64,000 nt of DNA from Hypericum androsaemum (Eukaryota; Streptophyta; Magnoliopsida; Malpighiales; Hypericaceae). Location of the stretch: the NCBI GenBank assembly GCA_963995505.1, contig OZ023190.1, positions 62,001-126,000 of the forward strand. Direction: 5' to 3'. The translations under genes and the position numbers were made by a program. Within the stretch, counting starts at the first letter, position 1, and each line of letters starts with the position of its first letter. The notes under the pieces were generated by a model, which ran no database searches, was not told the DNA's origin, and saw only the letters and a program-made list of their open reading frames with translations. Shown here piece after piece: positions 22,767 to 35,450 of the stretch.

Positions 22767-25700
22767 ATGGAGATTAAGGAGTTTGTATTCCCTGCGGATA
22801 CCCCACCGTTGTCTGTAATAGCTGCGGCCAAGGTGGCCTCTGTCCCGTTGCCTTCTCCCACGCCTCCCTCCTCCTCCTCCGCCCTCCCTACCTTCATCTT
22901 CTCCGACGGGTAACCCTCTTTCTCTCTCCCTTCATTTTTAAGGATGGTTGGCTGTTTGTTTGTGTAATCCATTTAGTCATGTGCTACAGATCCAAGCTGC
23001 ACGGCACAAATGTGCTCCTCCGTTACATTGGTCGGGTTGCTTCCATCCCTGACTTTTACACCCGCCCCGACCCTCTCCAATCGTGTCTGGTGCTGTTACA
23101 CTAACACTACCCTTTTTCACTCCTCTTCCTAGCTTTATTTATAGCTTTAGGGGTGGTTTTGATTTTGACTTTGGATTACGATTTTTTGTTGAATCAGATT
23201 GATCAATGGATGGAATATTCCCCGCTCCTTGCTATCGGTTCCGAGTTCGAGAATGCTTGTGCTTCCCTAGACTCCTACCTCAACACTCTGACTTTCTTGG
23301 TGGGACACTCTCCCTCCATTGCCGATGTCGCAATCTGGTCCACCCTTGCTGGTATGCTACACTCTCTTTTCCTCCTTAACATTATCTTCTGTGCTGTGCT
23401 GTACGATCTTACGCTATCGTTGGTTCTTAAAATTTGATTGATTCATACTCTCTCGAAATATGGCTTACACTCTGTCATATGTTTGTGCAGGATCAGGGCC
23501 AAGATGGGAAAGCTTTAGGAAATCTAACAAGTATCCCGCACTTATACGATGGTTCAACTCTCTATCTACCCAATACGGCAGTGCTTTATCTGGAGTCATA
23601 TCCACATACGTTGTGAAGAAAGGCTCGGCAAAGGCAGCGGCGCCAGCCAAATCAAAGGAGCGTCAGGTTAATGGAGATACCATAGGAAGGGGCAAAACTC
23701 CCAGTGGTAATTCGCCTCCTGATGTTGACCTTCCCGATGCTGTCGTTGGAAAGGTGCGACTGCGGTTTGCCCCGGAACCCAGCGGTTTTCTACATATTGG
23801 ACATGCTAAAGCTGCACTCTTGAACCAGTATTTCGCTGATCGGTACATGGGCCAAGTGATTCTTAGATTTGATGATACGAATCCGTCCAAGGAGAAGAGC
23901 GAATTTGTAGAGAGTCTTATGAAAGACGTTGAGACCTTAGGAATTAAATATGAAAAAGTGACTCACACATCAGATTACTTCCCACAGCTGATGGAGATGG
24001 CTGAAAAGTTAATCAAGCAGGGAAAAGCTTATGTAGACGACACTCCTCGCGAACAAATGCAGAAGGAGAGAATGGATGGCTCAGAGTCAAAGCACAGGAA
24101 CAATAGCACAGATGAAAATATGAAATTATGGAAAGAAATGTTGGAGGGGTCTGAAAGGGGCTTGCAGTGCTGCCTTCGTGGGAAGTTGGACATGCAAGAT
24201 CCAAATAAATCTCTAAGAGATCCAGTCTATTATCGCTGCAATCCAGTTCCTCACCATAGGATTGGATCAAAATACAAGATATATCCTACATATGACTTTG
24301 CCTGCCCATTTGTTGATGCGTTTGAAGGCATCACTCATGCACTCCGTTCGAGTGAGTACCATGATAGAAATGCCCAATACTATAGAATTCAAGACGATAT
24401 GGGCTTTCAGAGGGTTCACATCTATGAATTCAGCCGATTGAATATGGTCTACACGCTGCTTAGCAAGCGTAATCTCCGCTGGTTTGTTGATAACGGAAAG
24501 GTTGATGGTTGGGACGATCCCCGTTTCCCGACTGTCCAAGGAATTGTTCGCAGAGGTTTGAAGGTGGAAGCATTGATTCAATTTATTCTGGAACAGGTAA
24601 GATAGTTTGAGTTAGCATCCATGATTAAAGACTTTGTTATTATCCTCAATAGTTCTTCTAGGATGGATGCTTTAAGGTATCCTAGTGACTATTGGCATTA
24701 TGTTTTTTTTCTTCTATTCACACACTCTTTTTTCTTGTTGCTAGCTATACCCCTTTCTTTTCTGTGTATCCTTTGGTGAATTCTCCGGTTCTTATTGTGC
24801 ATAACATTTCTGTGATTGTGACTTTATCTAAGTTGGGATATGGATGAAAAAGAGATTTCAGTTTCTGATCCCCTAGAATAGAAGGGACAGTGTGGAGGAA
24901 TCAGTTTATATGGAAATGATGAAAGATTCGGCCCTTGAAGTTGCTCTTAGTTTCCAGTGCCTTTCTAGCGATCCTAGTGCATCTAAGATTTAACGTGGTT
25001 TGTGGAGGAGGCATATTTCATCTGAACTGCTTTTATTTGTCTTGATGTATTTTCAGGGAGCATCGAAGAACCTGAATCTGATGGAATGGGACAAGCTTTG
25101 GACAATCAATAAGAAGATTGTTGACCCTGTGTGTGCAAGACACACTGCTGTAACTGAAGAAGGTCATGTGTTATTCACCTTGACAAATGGTACTGACAAA
25201 ACATTTGTTCGAATCATCCCGAGACATAAGAAATTCGAGGGTGCTGGGGACAAAGCCACAACTTACACTAGGAGGATATGGATAGATCAGGCTGATGCAA
25301 AGTGCATGTCTGCGGACGAGGAAGTGACCTTGATGGATTGGGGAAATGCTATAGTGAAGGAAATAATTAAGGATGAGGAAGGTAAAATATTGCAGTTGGT
25401 TGGTGTCTTGCATCTCGAAGGTTCGGTGAAGACAACAAAGCTGAAGCTCACATGGCTGCCTGAGATCGATGAATTAGTGATGCTTGTACTTGTGGAATTT
25501 GACTATCTGATCACGAAAAAGAAGGTATTTACTTGATGAAACTTTGGCGTTGCTCATCTGCCAATATAACCGCTGCGCATTCTAGCTTTGGGTTGCTTTG
25601 ATGACTAGTATTCTTCTGAAGCTTAAATAAAATGAAAACCTTTTTTTTTCCTTTCGTTACAGTTGGAGGAGGAGGAAAAACAAGGGGAGAGGTTCCTGGA

Positions 25701-25896
25701 ATTTGTTAACCCTCGTACAAAGTGGGAGACCCTGGCCCTTGGGGACTCGAACATGAGGAACCTGAAGAAGGGGGAGATACTGCAGCTGGAGCGGAAGGGC
25801 TACTTCATATGCGATGCGCCTTTCGTTAGATCTTCAAAGCCAGTGGTTCTTTTTGCTGTTCCCGACGGCAGGCAGTCTACTACTCCGTCCAAGTAG
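22767..25896 (+). CDS. Glutamyl-tRNA synthetase, cytosolic type
   Basis: Six coding exons: 22767-22909, 22990-23089, 23198-23351, 23491-24596, 25057-25524, 25663-25896, giving 734 residues. It charges tRNA-Glu with glutamate for cytosolic translation. The N-terminal 180 or so residues form a GST-like domain (NACASLDSYLNTLTFLVGHS), as in eukaryotic multi-domain GluRS. A lysine/alanine-rich linker follows, then the class I catalytic core with FAPEPSGFLHIGHAK (HIGH at about 234-237) and LLSKRNL as the KMSKS-like loop, and a C-terminal anticodon-binding beta-barrel part. Exon 2 ends at CTG|GTGCTG, chosen because it keeps phase and leads into IDQWMEYSP. The stop is 321 bp from the stop of the convergent germin-like gene. 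Length and domain order are normal, and no damage is visible. Confidence 0.96.
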
Positions 25897-26217
25897 ATTT
25901 GTTTTTCTTTCTTCATTTTGTGGTTTAGCAGCTGATGTTCGCTTATGGTCACATTTTCCCAGTTTAAGTTGATGTACAAGTATTGCTTATCACGACGTTC
26001 TGAATCCAGCTCACGTTCTGCTTTAATGGGCGAACGTCGGAAGGACATTTCAATAAAGCATCACTTCCTAGATGTCTTTGTTTTCAAGTTTTTGATTAGC
26101 AAAAGGGCGTGCAATATTTTAAAAACAAGAGAGAGGAGTGAATTAACACCCACCTTATTAATTATGACAATGGTACACGGATCACACAAATTAATACACA
26201 CGTATGTGATAAAACAA
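25897..26217. other. Convergent 3' ends of GluRS and germin-like genes
   Basis: Short AT-rich spacer that must contain both 3' UTRs. Nothing else seen. Confidence 0.6.
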
Positions 26218-27613
26218 CTAATGCTTTGGGGCGAGCCTGGCCTTGATCTTCTGGACCTCCTTGGTGCCGACCTGGAATGCCTTGGTGAGGACGTTGTCGG
26301 GGACTGGCGGGGTGGAGGCGAAGAGGGTGGCGGCGATGGACTGAGTGCCAGGGAGCTGGCTGTTGAAGGCGGACAGAACGGCAGCGGGTGTGTTGGCGTT
26401 GTTCTTCTGGAAGTGGACAAGCCCCTTAGGGAAGACGAACACCTCGCCCTTGGAGATGGTCTTGGAGACGAGGACGTTGGCGGTGGTGATGAAGCCCACC
26501 GTGAGGGTGCCGTCGAGGACGTAGACCACCTCAGAGGCGCGGGGGTGGGTGTGGGGAGGGTTGAGGCCACCGGGGGCGTAGTCGATGCGGGACAGGGACA
26601 CGCCGAGGGTGTTGAGGCCAGGGATCTTGAGGACGTTGGCACCGGTCACGAGAGAGCCCAGGGTGTTGTTGGTGGGGCCCGGGTTCGCGATCCCGGCGAA
26701 GAAGAAGTCTTCAGCGGTCACGTTCTCCTTGCACAGGAACCCGTTCACTTTCACCCCTGCACGCAGGCATGCTCCAATAATTTAATTTATTGAATTCATC
26801 CACCAATAATCAACATTATCATGATGAAGTTGGTGTTGCATTCCTATAATAACAAATTAGGTTGCAAACCATGTGAAAATAACAAGAGTCAATGTATCGG
26901 ACCACCTGCCCCTGTGCTATATATAATAATTAATAATAACAGTTGGTAGAAGAGCTAACTAGTTAATTAATCGCGCTACCACCTAATGATGCATGAATAA
27001 TGTTATACTGGACCCATCATCTTCTTTTGTTTAAATTTCCGCCCCCATCCATCCACTACGTCGTCTTCCCATCCGTTCATGTTTGACGTCCAAAAGTAAA
27101 ACAGGAGACAGTCAATATACACAGAAATTGTCGTGTTTGTGTATACCAATCAATCTGAGGATCAACTAACTAAAGAAACATTTCCACAATCAAGCCAACT
27201 CCCTACGACATTACTATCTGTTATGTTCATACATACATACATACATACATATATATATTTGAGCAAGGCAATTCATGAATATGGTCGGGTAATATTTGGT
27301 TATATCTAAGACGACATTAAGTGCAACTAATCAAGTTTGGGGCAAGCAGCTAGGATCAAAGTGGTTAAACTAGAATAGCCAAGCACCCAGGTGGTAATTG
27401 TGTGATGAGATAACATATATTGAATGTGTGTGGGGGCCGGGAGGAAACGGTAAAAGAAGGGAAATAATTAAATGCAAGCGTTAGAAACGGAGAAGTACCT
27501 GAAGCGAGATCGGCAACGCAGAGATCTTGAAGCAAGTCAGGGTCAGCAAAGGCAAGCTCCGAGGCGAGCACGAGGGCCATCGCCACCACAACAAGACCTC
27601 CTCTGCCCGACAT
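26218..27613 (-). CDS. Germin-like protein (cupin, apoplastic)
   Basis: Two exons, 27499-27613 and 26218-26756, joined in phase to 217 residues, the usual germin-like length. The N terminus (VVVAMALVLASELAFADPD) is a signal peptide, so the product is expected in the apoplast. The cupin core has germin box 1, RIDYAPGGLNPPHTHPRASE, with the two histidines and the glutamate that bind manganese, and box 2, GEVFVFPKGLVHFQ, with the last histidine ligand. Members may act as superoxide dismutase, oxalate oxidase or have no known enzyme activity, and the sequence does not decide. The exon 2 coding strand is very GC-rich at third positions, which makes long shadow ORFs on the other strand. The 742-bp intron holds an ATAC microsatellite near 27230-27250 and no gene. 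Confidence 0.95.
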
Positions 27614-27912
27614 CGCTGCTGCTGCTTAATTTGTGTGTAAGATGATGATGATGATTGCAGGGGAGACCAGATAGATATGTATGGGAATGGGAGGAGGGAT
27701 GGTGGTCTCCTCTCGGCTCTCACCTGCTTATTATTATACTAGTCAGAATACAGGCTGTGACGCCTCAATTTAAAAAAAAAGCCTTAATTGGAAACCTAGT
27801 TTAACATATATGCATTGTACCTAAAGCTAGCTAGTATGCTATTCTATTAATTGGGGTGGTGAAAATAAATATACCTGGCTGGCTGGCTCTAAGTAACTGC
27901 CCTGCCATGTTG

Positions 27913-27943
<31 letters not shown>

Positions 27944-28558
27944 ATCTACATCCCCATACTTATCTTCTGCTGCTGCTTCTGCTTCCCAATGTTGTATTGT
28001 ACTTAATAATAATAACAATAATAATAATGTATATTGGGAATGGGATATGCTGCAATCAATCAATCAATCATCGTGACAAGCACGAAATTGATAAGAATAG
28101 ATTATGTAATAAATAGTAAATACTAAAAGTAACGTAAGTAAGGCTATTATTATTGAAAACGGAATGCTTGCTATTATTTACAGCAAGTGGAGTGCCTTTG
28201 ACTCATTCATCCGTTGACCAGCGTGCCTTTGACTCAATTCATACTCTTTTTTCTCTAATTAGGGAAATTCCAAGGCAAGGCAAGCATGATATTCTCATCC
28301 ATCACGTCTTATCCTCTAATTATTCTCTATATTCTTCTTCATGTAAACGATAACAGGGTAATTGGGAATTGCATAATACAAGGTTATCATAATATAAGCA
28401 TCAAACAAGTGTGTAGCTAAATACAAGTTAGGCCACCACTTCCTCCTATTCTAATGAACAAAGGGGCTACCCCCATTATCCACATACGCCAAGGCACCTG
28501 AAATTCAAAGTTCAGCCCCGTTGACCATCCTAAAGATCGTTTGGATTCTTCAAATTCA
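27614..28558. other. Intergenic sequence with TTA/AAT arrays
   Basis: Between the germin-like start and the FEN1 stop. TTA arrays (about 27915-27943), AAT arrays (about 28006-28027) and a TCAA array (about 28054-28068) are present, with no gene signal. The left part is the germin-like promoter; the right part is the FEN1 3' UTR. Confidence 0.6.
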
Positions 28559-31500
28559 CTATTTCCTCTTCTTTCCTCCACCAGCTTTCGCCTTTTTCCC
28601 GGCTTCCTTCGTGTCAGTTCGTGGTGTTTCCTGCCAACAGAATACAAGTACGACATGAATCAAGAATGGCCATAGATAGAATAATCGCAGCCTATGGATG
28701 ATCATTGTTGCGTCTAGCAATATATATGGATTCTATGAAGATTACACATGCCAAGGCGCTTATGCTCCAAATCACAGACATAGAAATCAATATTCCCCTA
28801 CAAGTATCATTGCAACAAGTCGTGACAAGTGAAACCAATACTTCAGTAACAAGGCGCTTATGTTCTTTTTTATGAGAAAGCAGCTCGGCTCTGAAAATTC
28901 ACCATATCAACTTCTCAGCTCCATGCGCCAAAGAAGACTCATCTGGAATGCGGCAAAGCGTGATCCAGATTAGGCAGCCTCATGCTGCCAATGAACTTGG
29001 GCATGGAACAAAAAGAAATTTGCAGACAATGCATTTTAGACTTGAAGCCTGGTGGTTTAGCACATTGAATTCGAAGCACACATTTTGGTTCCTGTCAATG
29101 AGAGTACCGGGGTATTATGGTGCCAGTACATCTTTATTTTCCGACATAATTGTGAGGCAAACTATCAAGGACCCAGGTTACACCTCTTACTGCAAATGAA
29201 GGTCGAATCTACAAGCATTCTCAACTAATAATGAATGTATTCCTATACAAGAGTTTGTCAGTTTTGTCTTCATTGCAGATAATAAAGGCATGAGAATGAA
29301 CAAGGAGCGGTAGTCTTGCTCGCTGATGGATAGAAAAACAACCTAGGATACATAATCTAAGCAGATAAACTCATCTCTGTTTAATAGTTAGTACAACTCT
29401 ACCTTCCTTTTAAGTGGTACAGAAGAACCACAAACTGGTTTGAAAAATGATTCCATCCTGCAGGGGAAAAAGAATAGAATCATTATCCGTTGGAGACAAA
29501 ATGATGAGGTAGTTCGCGTAAATTGTGGCTTGAACGAGTTCCAAATGAATGCCATCATATTAATCATGGTGTGGATCGAATATAAGATGCAACAGAACTC
29601 TTGACTTTGAAGTATTACCGGCCCTGAGAAGACTTGTTCTTGGCTGTCTTGATTTTTTCTACAGCCTGTTACAGTCACAGAAACCATACGATTAACAATT
29701 ACAACCCCCAACAGAACATCCTGGAACCACCAAAAGATATATAATTGAAGTAACTAGCTTGAATGTATACCTTTTTCACTCTGTCACTGTTAAACCCATT
29801 TTCATTCACCAGAAATTGGAGCAGCCCCTGAAGAGACCAAAAGAATACAATTTCAGAATGATATCCATTCTTGCAACGTACGACATCATTATAGGTGAAT
29901 CGAAAAATATCAAGCTACTTCTTCTTCGGGGGCACTCCACTTAATCTCTAACTGCTGTTCATCAGTAAGTACAACAGGCTCCTTAAATAATCTCCGGGCC
30001 TCCTGGTAAGGCCAGTTCTCTGGTATATGGTACCTGCAACACAAAGTAGAGTTGTTTGCAATGGAATCAAACCATGCTCATTCTACTTGCTAACACCTAG
30101 ATGTAGCAACATATTAATCCGAAGAAAAACAGGTCTTCCAATCTAAGATGGATGAATTGACATCTTAAACAAGGTGACAGTTCATTGTAATAATGAATGG
30201 CCGGACATTTCAAAAATGCAGAATCAGCAACAAAAGCAAAGGTGGGCCAGGAAATATTCCCCTGATGCAGAGATCAAGTCCCACAACATCCACTTCAAAG
30301 TTCAAACAACAGGAAGGACATTCAAGCATCTTGACATGAGATCAGCAAAAAAAAGATTTTCTGCCTCAACCACGTGATACTACCACTAAAATCATATTAA
30401 ACAAATGTCAATATAGGTTGCTAACATTATGTAACAATTACCTCTCTTTATTTATATTTTCTAGAATACTCTCAATGGATCCATGCTGCCGGATAAGCTT
30501 CAAGGCAGTTAGTCCTCCAATACCTGAAACATGGAGTCACAAAATCAAAAGGTAAACATGTACCATCCATGGCAAACCGACAACTCAATTGGTGAAATTT
30601 AAACCTAAATTCCAAAAGGCCATACTGAGCCACAATTCACACTGTTATATGAAGTATGAACAGCTTAGCAGTTGAAACAACAGAAAAAGCTTAGGTACCT
30701 CGAATGCTATCACAATAATCGCAACCAGAAAGGATGCACAGGTCAATGAATTGGTCCATGCTAAGATTCAGCTCCTCCAAAATCTAACAAGAGAATCATT
30801 ACCAGCAGTAGATTCAGTACCATTATGCATAAGCTAAATCTAGCCCAAAGATTTGCACAATTACTAAGGAACCTTTGAAATTTCGAACTCCATGACAGGG
30901 ATTTTTCTTGAGCTGGGTTCCATCAGATGACGCAGAAACCTTGGGGCTCCAAAAGTCAACGAGTCCATATCTTCAGAAGCCACAGCATACACCTAAAGAC
31001 CCAAGACATTCAGGAACTCGAAAAAACTAAAAAGATGTTCCATTTCTTTCGCTAACATTGAATTCAGAAACTGACTTGATGGAGACCACTAGTTTGAACT
31101 AAATCGTGATTAAGACAAACCAATGTAATAAAAAACCCAAGGCTCCAAAAGCAAGATAATACAATCATCCGAAAAACCAGAAGAAAGGCTAGCAGAGGAA
31201 GCGCGTACGTGGCCTGCTTTGCACAATTCTGCACATTGTGCCTCAGCCTCAGAAGGAGCCTGTACAAGCAAAAGAATAATGTCCAGAAAACATTAAGGAA
31301 ATATTCTATATGTCAACATTGAGATACTAAAATGCCAAAAGCAGCAAATAAGGGGTTAAAAAAGCAGCGTGAAAGAAACAATAGAACATCATTCGCATGC
31401 ACAATCTCAGAGAAGCGCGCCGTTAAACAAGTAGCAAAATACCTCAATTACAGGAACTCCCATTAGTCTCAAAAGTCTTTTGCAATCTTCATTGTGTTGT

Positions 31501-32629
31501 GGGGTTACCTGCAAGATAGAGGATCCAGTAAGCAAGCATGTACTTGGTATGTAAGAAACAACAAGTGTATGTTTGGGATGGCTGAGATGATATAGATTAA
31601 TGAGATGGAAACAATAGCAAAGGAAAGAGCAGACCTTCACTGTCCGTTTGCTATATTTCTCGATATCGTCCTTGTTTCCAGTCTGTGGCGAAAGATTAAA
31701 AGCGTGTAAAGAACAGGTAATCTAGTACAATAGAAGTCAAAAAAAGAATATAATAAGCAGGTACCTCAACAGCCTCTGCCAAATCCTTAGAAGCATCCTC
31801 TCTTTTTGAGTAACTGTATAAGACAAGCGAATTGTAAAATAACTAGAGTAGGGAATTTGTCAAGGAATGATGATACTATGCTAATTAACAGAAGAAGCTT
31901 GGAAGAAAAGAGAGGGAGTACCGCTTTGCGAGCTCTTGCCGTTTCAAATCTGGAGGCTTCCCATCAAAGACAAAGCTGAAAGCAGAATATGCAATGAAAT
32001 TGAAGAAGGCCAGATTGGTAAAGCAATAGTAAAAATAAATCAAAAGAGATAGGGGATAGAACAGAATTACACAGGCTTCATTCCAGACTCGAGCAGGCGG
32101 ACAGTCCTGTTGAACATCCCTTGCAAATGACTGGTGACTTCACCAGCCTCATTGGTGAGCATCTCAGTTCCAGTCCGTCCCACGACAATCTTCAAACGCA
32201 ACAGACATGGAATGTGTCAATGCAAAATGCACGCAAAACCCGAAACCCTAAAAGGAGAAGAGAGAGACGAACGAGGAACTGGTAGATGCTCATGCTAGCA
32301 TCAATGGCGATCTTGCGGCCAAAAAAGGTGTCGAATTTCTGCTCCTTCATCGCATTAGGGGCATTATCCGCCAGCAGCTTCGTCAAACCCTACAAAATTT
32401 TAGCGATTCCCATGCAGAGGCTATAAATTATCAAAAAATTGCCCCGAATAAAACACAACTATCAGTAGGAAACAAAACCCAGAATTTCAAGAACGGAGAC
32501 GCCCACAAACGGCATTAATTTAGCACAAAATTATTTGGAATAATTAGTATCAACCCTGCTGGGCCCAAACTCGGAAGACGCACACTCACACGCAGAGAGA
32601 GAGAGAGAGAGAGAAACCTTAATCCCCAT
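28559..32629 (-). CDS. FEN1: Flap endonuclease 1
   Basis: Sixteen coding exons join in phase to 382 residues, as in Arabidopsis FEN1: 32618-32629, 32273-32389, 32071-32189, 31922-31975, 31765-31813, 31635-31682, 31443-31508, 31209-31259, 30873-30992, 30699-30783, 30442-30523, 29919-30033, 29771-29827, 29619-29665, 29403-29457, 28559-28630. FEN1 removes 5' flaps in lagging-strand maturation and base-excision repair in the nucleus. Catalytic metal-binding acids are present in [26 protein letters not shown] and GCDYCDS. A PCNA-binding PIP box (QGRMESFF, residues 339-346) and a Lys-rich C-terminal tail follow. The first coding exon holds only four codons (MGIK). The last intron is 772 bp and has no visible gene. 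The coding part looks intact. Confidence 0.96.
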
Positions 32630-33242
32630 GTCGGACTGGAATGTGGGTTTTTCAGTGTCGAAGAGCCAGGCACCGCACGAGAGAGAGAGAGAGAGACGCC
32701 GCAATGGAGTTTGTATGAAGAAGCCCTAACTAAGCCCCTTTTCCCGCCTAATAAGTACAACTTGTCTGTCTCTTCGCGGGGTTTTATTTTCCAGATGGGC
32801 CTGGGAGACTATTCCGGATGGGCCCCATTAATGTACCAACTTCGTGGGCTACCCCTCTAATAATTTAGGGTAAATTAGCCTCGGTATAACTCATTTTCGG
32901 AAATAGTATGGGAGCACATAAAAAAGAGAGCTCTGATATATTGTTTTTTTCAGGGAATTCTTTCGAAATTGTGAAAAAAAAGAAAAGATGACTATGAATC
33001 TAATCCAGAGAGGACAGGCTCTCCCATTATAAAGTGGATAACCATAAAAATATCAATCAATATAGTACATGCCCATCTTCTAATATAGCCATTCCAATTT
33101 CGAATTGAAATAGAAAGTATTTTCAAAAACGTCAGTGAGGGATAAAAAATATAATAAAACCAAACTACGATGACGGCTACATGCATTTATCGGAAGGGGC
33201 TCTCTCTCTCTCTCTCTCTCTCTACTCACCAAATTAAACACC
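32630..33242. other. FEN1 upstream region and junction with the LINE
   Basis: GA runs at about 32596-32614 and 32680-32696 flank the FEN1 start region. A CT run at about 33199-33223 precedes the LINE ORF1. Where the LINE begins is uncertain, because no target-site duplication could be matched. Confidence 0.5.
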
Positions 33243-33273
33243 AAATCTTTGGTTCCACCGACGGGTAGGGCCA

Positions 33274-34503
33274 ATGGCGGCGGTGGAATCGCAAAATAAT
33301 ATCATGGCTTTACCCAACAAAGGTCAGGCTTATGGGCTCATTTCTTTGTTTGTGGATAATATTCCCCTTCAATGGGGAAATGAGGCTTTAAAGATCTATT
33401 TCGAGAAAAGTTACAAGGTGGAAGATGCCTACATGGCGAGTAAGCTTTCAAAGATTAGCATGAAGTTTGGCTTCATTCGGGTCGAAGGAGAGGCGGTGGC
33501 GGATAGCCTTATTCATAAATTGAACGGGTCTTGGGCTGGAAGTAAAAGATTGTTCGTAACCAGAGCAAAATTTGCAAGGGGTTCTGCGCCACCAACTATG
33601 CTAAAAACTAAAACAGTCCAGCAACCTTTCGAAGGGACAAGTAGGCTGGCTTGGGTCTAAAAAACTCCATCTTTTGCTAATATGTTGAAAAAAAGAACTA
33701 ATTCGGCAGCGGGCGGTGTGCCGTCTAAGGATATTGCTCAGATGGAACAGAAATCTAAAGATCTAGTGTATATGGGGCAAGATAAGGAGGGTTCAAGCTG
33801 GTTATCAAGGAGTATGATAGTTGTTCTAAATGATCCAAGGCAGGCGAGGTATGTTCAACAACTTCTCTGTTCTTATGGACCAACAAACTTCCAGGTTTGT
33901 GTTCTCAGTGGTCATGTTTTTTTGGTCACTATGGAATCAGAGGAGGATATGATTCTATGGTGCGAGAATCTAAAACCTTTCTTCAAAAACACTTCGTCAT
34001 GGTCTCAAGACTTCAGGGCCACCACTAGGAGAGCTTGGATTTCAATCTGGGGTGTTCTGCTCCATGTTTGGACAAACGAGTTCTTCATCTAGATTGTCTC
34101 ATCTTTCGGTAAGCTGGTGGAGTTTCATCAGGATACGACTAATAAAACAAGGCTCGATACGGCTAAGATGCTGGTTTCTACTGATTTGTCAGACTTGATA
34201 AACAAATTGCTCAAGATCAAGATAGGCGAAAATAACTTCCAGGTGGTGTTCAATGAACTTCTTATTTTGGAAGAGAATGATGCTTGCATTGATGGATCCC
34301 TCAGTCTTCACGAGAACCAAGACAAAAATCAGTTCATGATGGCTAAGGGTATGGGCGTGGCAGTTGGCGGGGTTTCATATGCAAACTGGAAAGAGGTGGA
34401 GTGTGCACAATCTCCATCTTTTAATTTTGGATCTCCAAAGGTCTCTCTCGTGGCAAAAAGTCCATGTCCAGTTCAATCCCCTAGGACTATCAGGTGGGGA
34501 TAG
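33274..34503 (+). pseudogene. LINE ORF1 remnant: RRM domain and DUF4283-like region
   Basis: The first 128 codons hold an RRM with RNP2-like SLFVDNIP and RNP1-like KFGFIRV. A frame break near 33657 is followed by GSSWLSRSMIVVLND and WSQDFRATTRRAWISIWGV, typical of the DUF4283 region in plant LINE ORF1 proteins. A TAG near 34090 and further breaks interrupt it. Confidence 0.8.
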
Positions 34504-35012
34504 ATCTAATCTGTGATGAAAGAGAAAACCACAAAGTTCTGTTGGGAAGTCCTCCTCCACATATTGAGCTGTTACAAAGCCCAAAGAGTTTAATCAGGCC
34601 CTTGTCTAGAGAAGAAAAAGGAAAGGAGATTTTGTTTGGCTCTGAGTTGGATGGGTCGATAGACGGTATTTAAGAGTATACTCCTACTGATAAGGGTGTT
34701 CCTCTTAGAGTTCTCTCTAGGCCCAGGAAGCCCACTCCAAAAGCTACAGCCTATAATTTGGATTTTTTTAATGTGAAAGGGCGTCAGTGCTCCAATGCCA
34801 AACCGCCAATCTCGGTTACTCCTGGTGTCACTTCTAACCTCCAATTCTAGTTATCGTTGGATGATGATGGATATGATCATATTGCCAGGGCTAAGGAAGC
34901 TTGAGAGCTCGTTTCCCAAATGGGAGTTGAATGGAAAGCACGACCTAGTGACATATTAAGGAAAATTAAAGATGCTGCAATCGGAAGAAGAGCAAGGGCA
35001 AGTCTTTGTTTC

Positions 35013-35450
35013 TATGAATTTTATGACCTGGAATATCAGGGGGCTAATTCCTCCCGTAAAAGGCGGAAGGCGAGAAGTTTTGTCAGATCCGAGAGGGTGG
35101 GTTACTTAATGGTTCAGGAAACCATGATGGAGTGTCCTAAGTTATGTTGGATACGAAGTATGTGGAGGCGAGAAGATTTATGCTGGGATTTTATTCCCTC
35201 TGTGGGAAACTCAGGAGGGCTTATTTCTATCTGGTGCCCGTCTTTCTTCAATTGCACTGAGATTCACAAATCTTCTAGGTGGTTGGCCACTATTGACACG
35301 TTTGTAGCAACTAACAATATTTTGGGTATCATTTCAGTTTACGGACCACATCTTCATCTTGAGCAGTATGCTATTTGGGAGGAGACCATTGATTTTAAAG
35401 AAGGAAGTGAATGTACTACATGGATAATTGCTGGAGATCCGAACCCATAA
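35013..35450 (+). pseudogene. LINE endonuclease domain, 5' part only
   Basis: It starts MNFMTWNIRGLIPPVKGG, the usual N terminus of a plant LINE endonuclease, then shifts frame. SGGLISIWCP and IISVYGPH follow, and it breaks off at WIIAGD, where related proteins continue with FN and the rest of the nuclease. The catalytic C-terminal part is absent. Confidence 0.82.

Noticed and set aside
25945..26793. 282-codon plus-strand ORF
   Set aside because: It is antisense to the germin-like exon 2; the minus-strand frame has the cupin motifs and a proper intron.
28948..29199. Plus-strand ORF inside the last FEN1 intron
   Set aside because: No homology recognised, and it is on the opposite strand in a normal plant intron.
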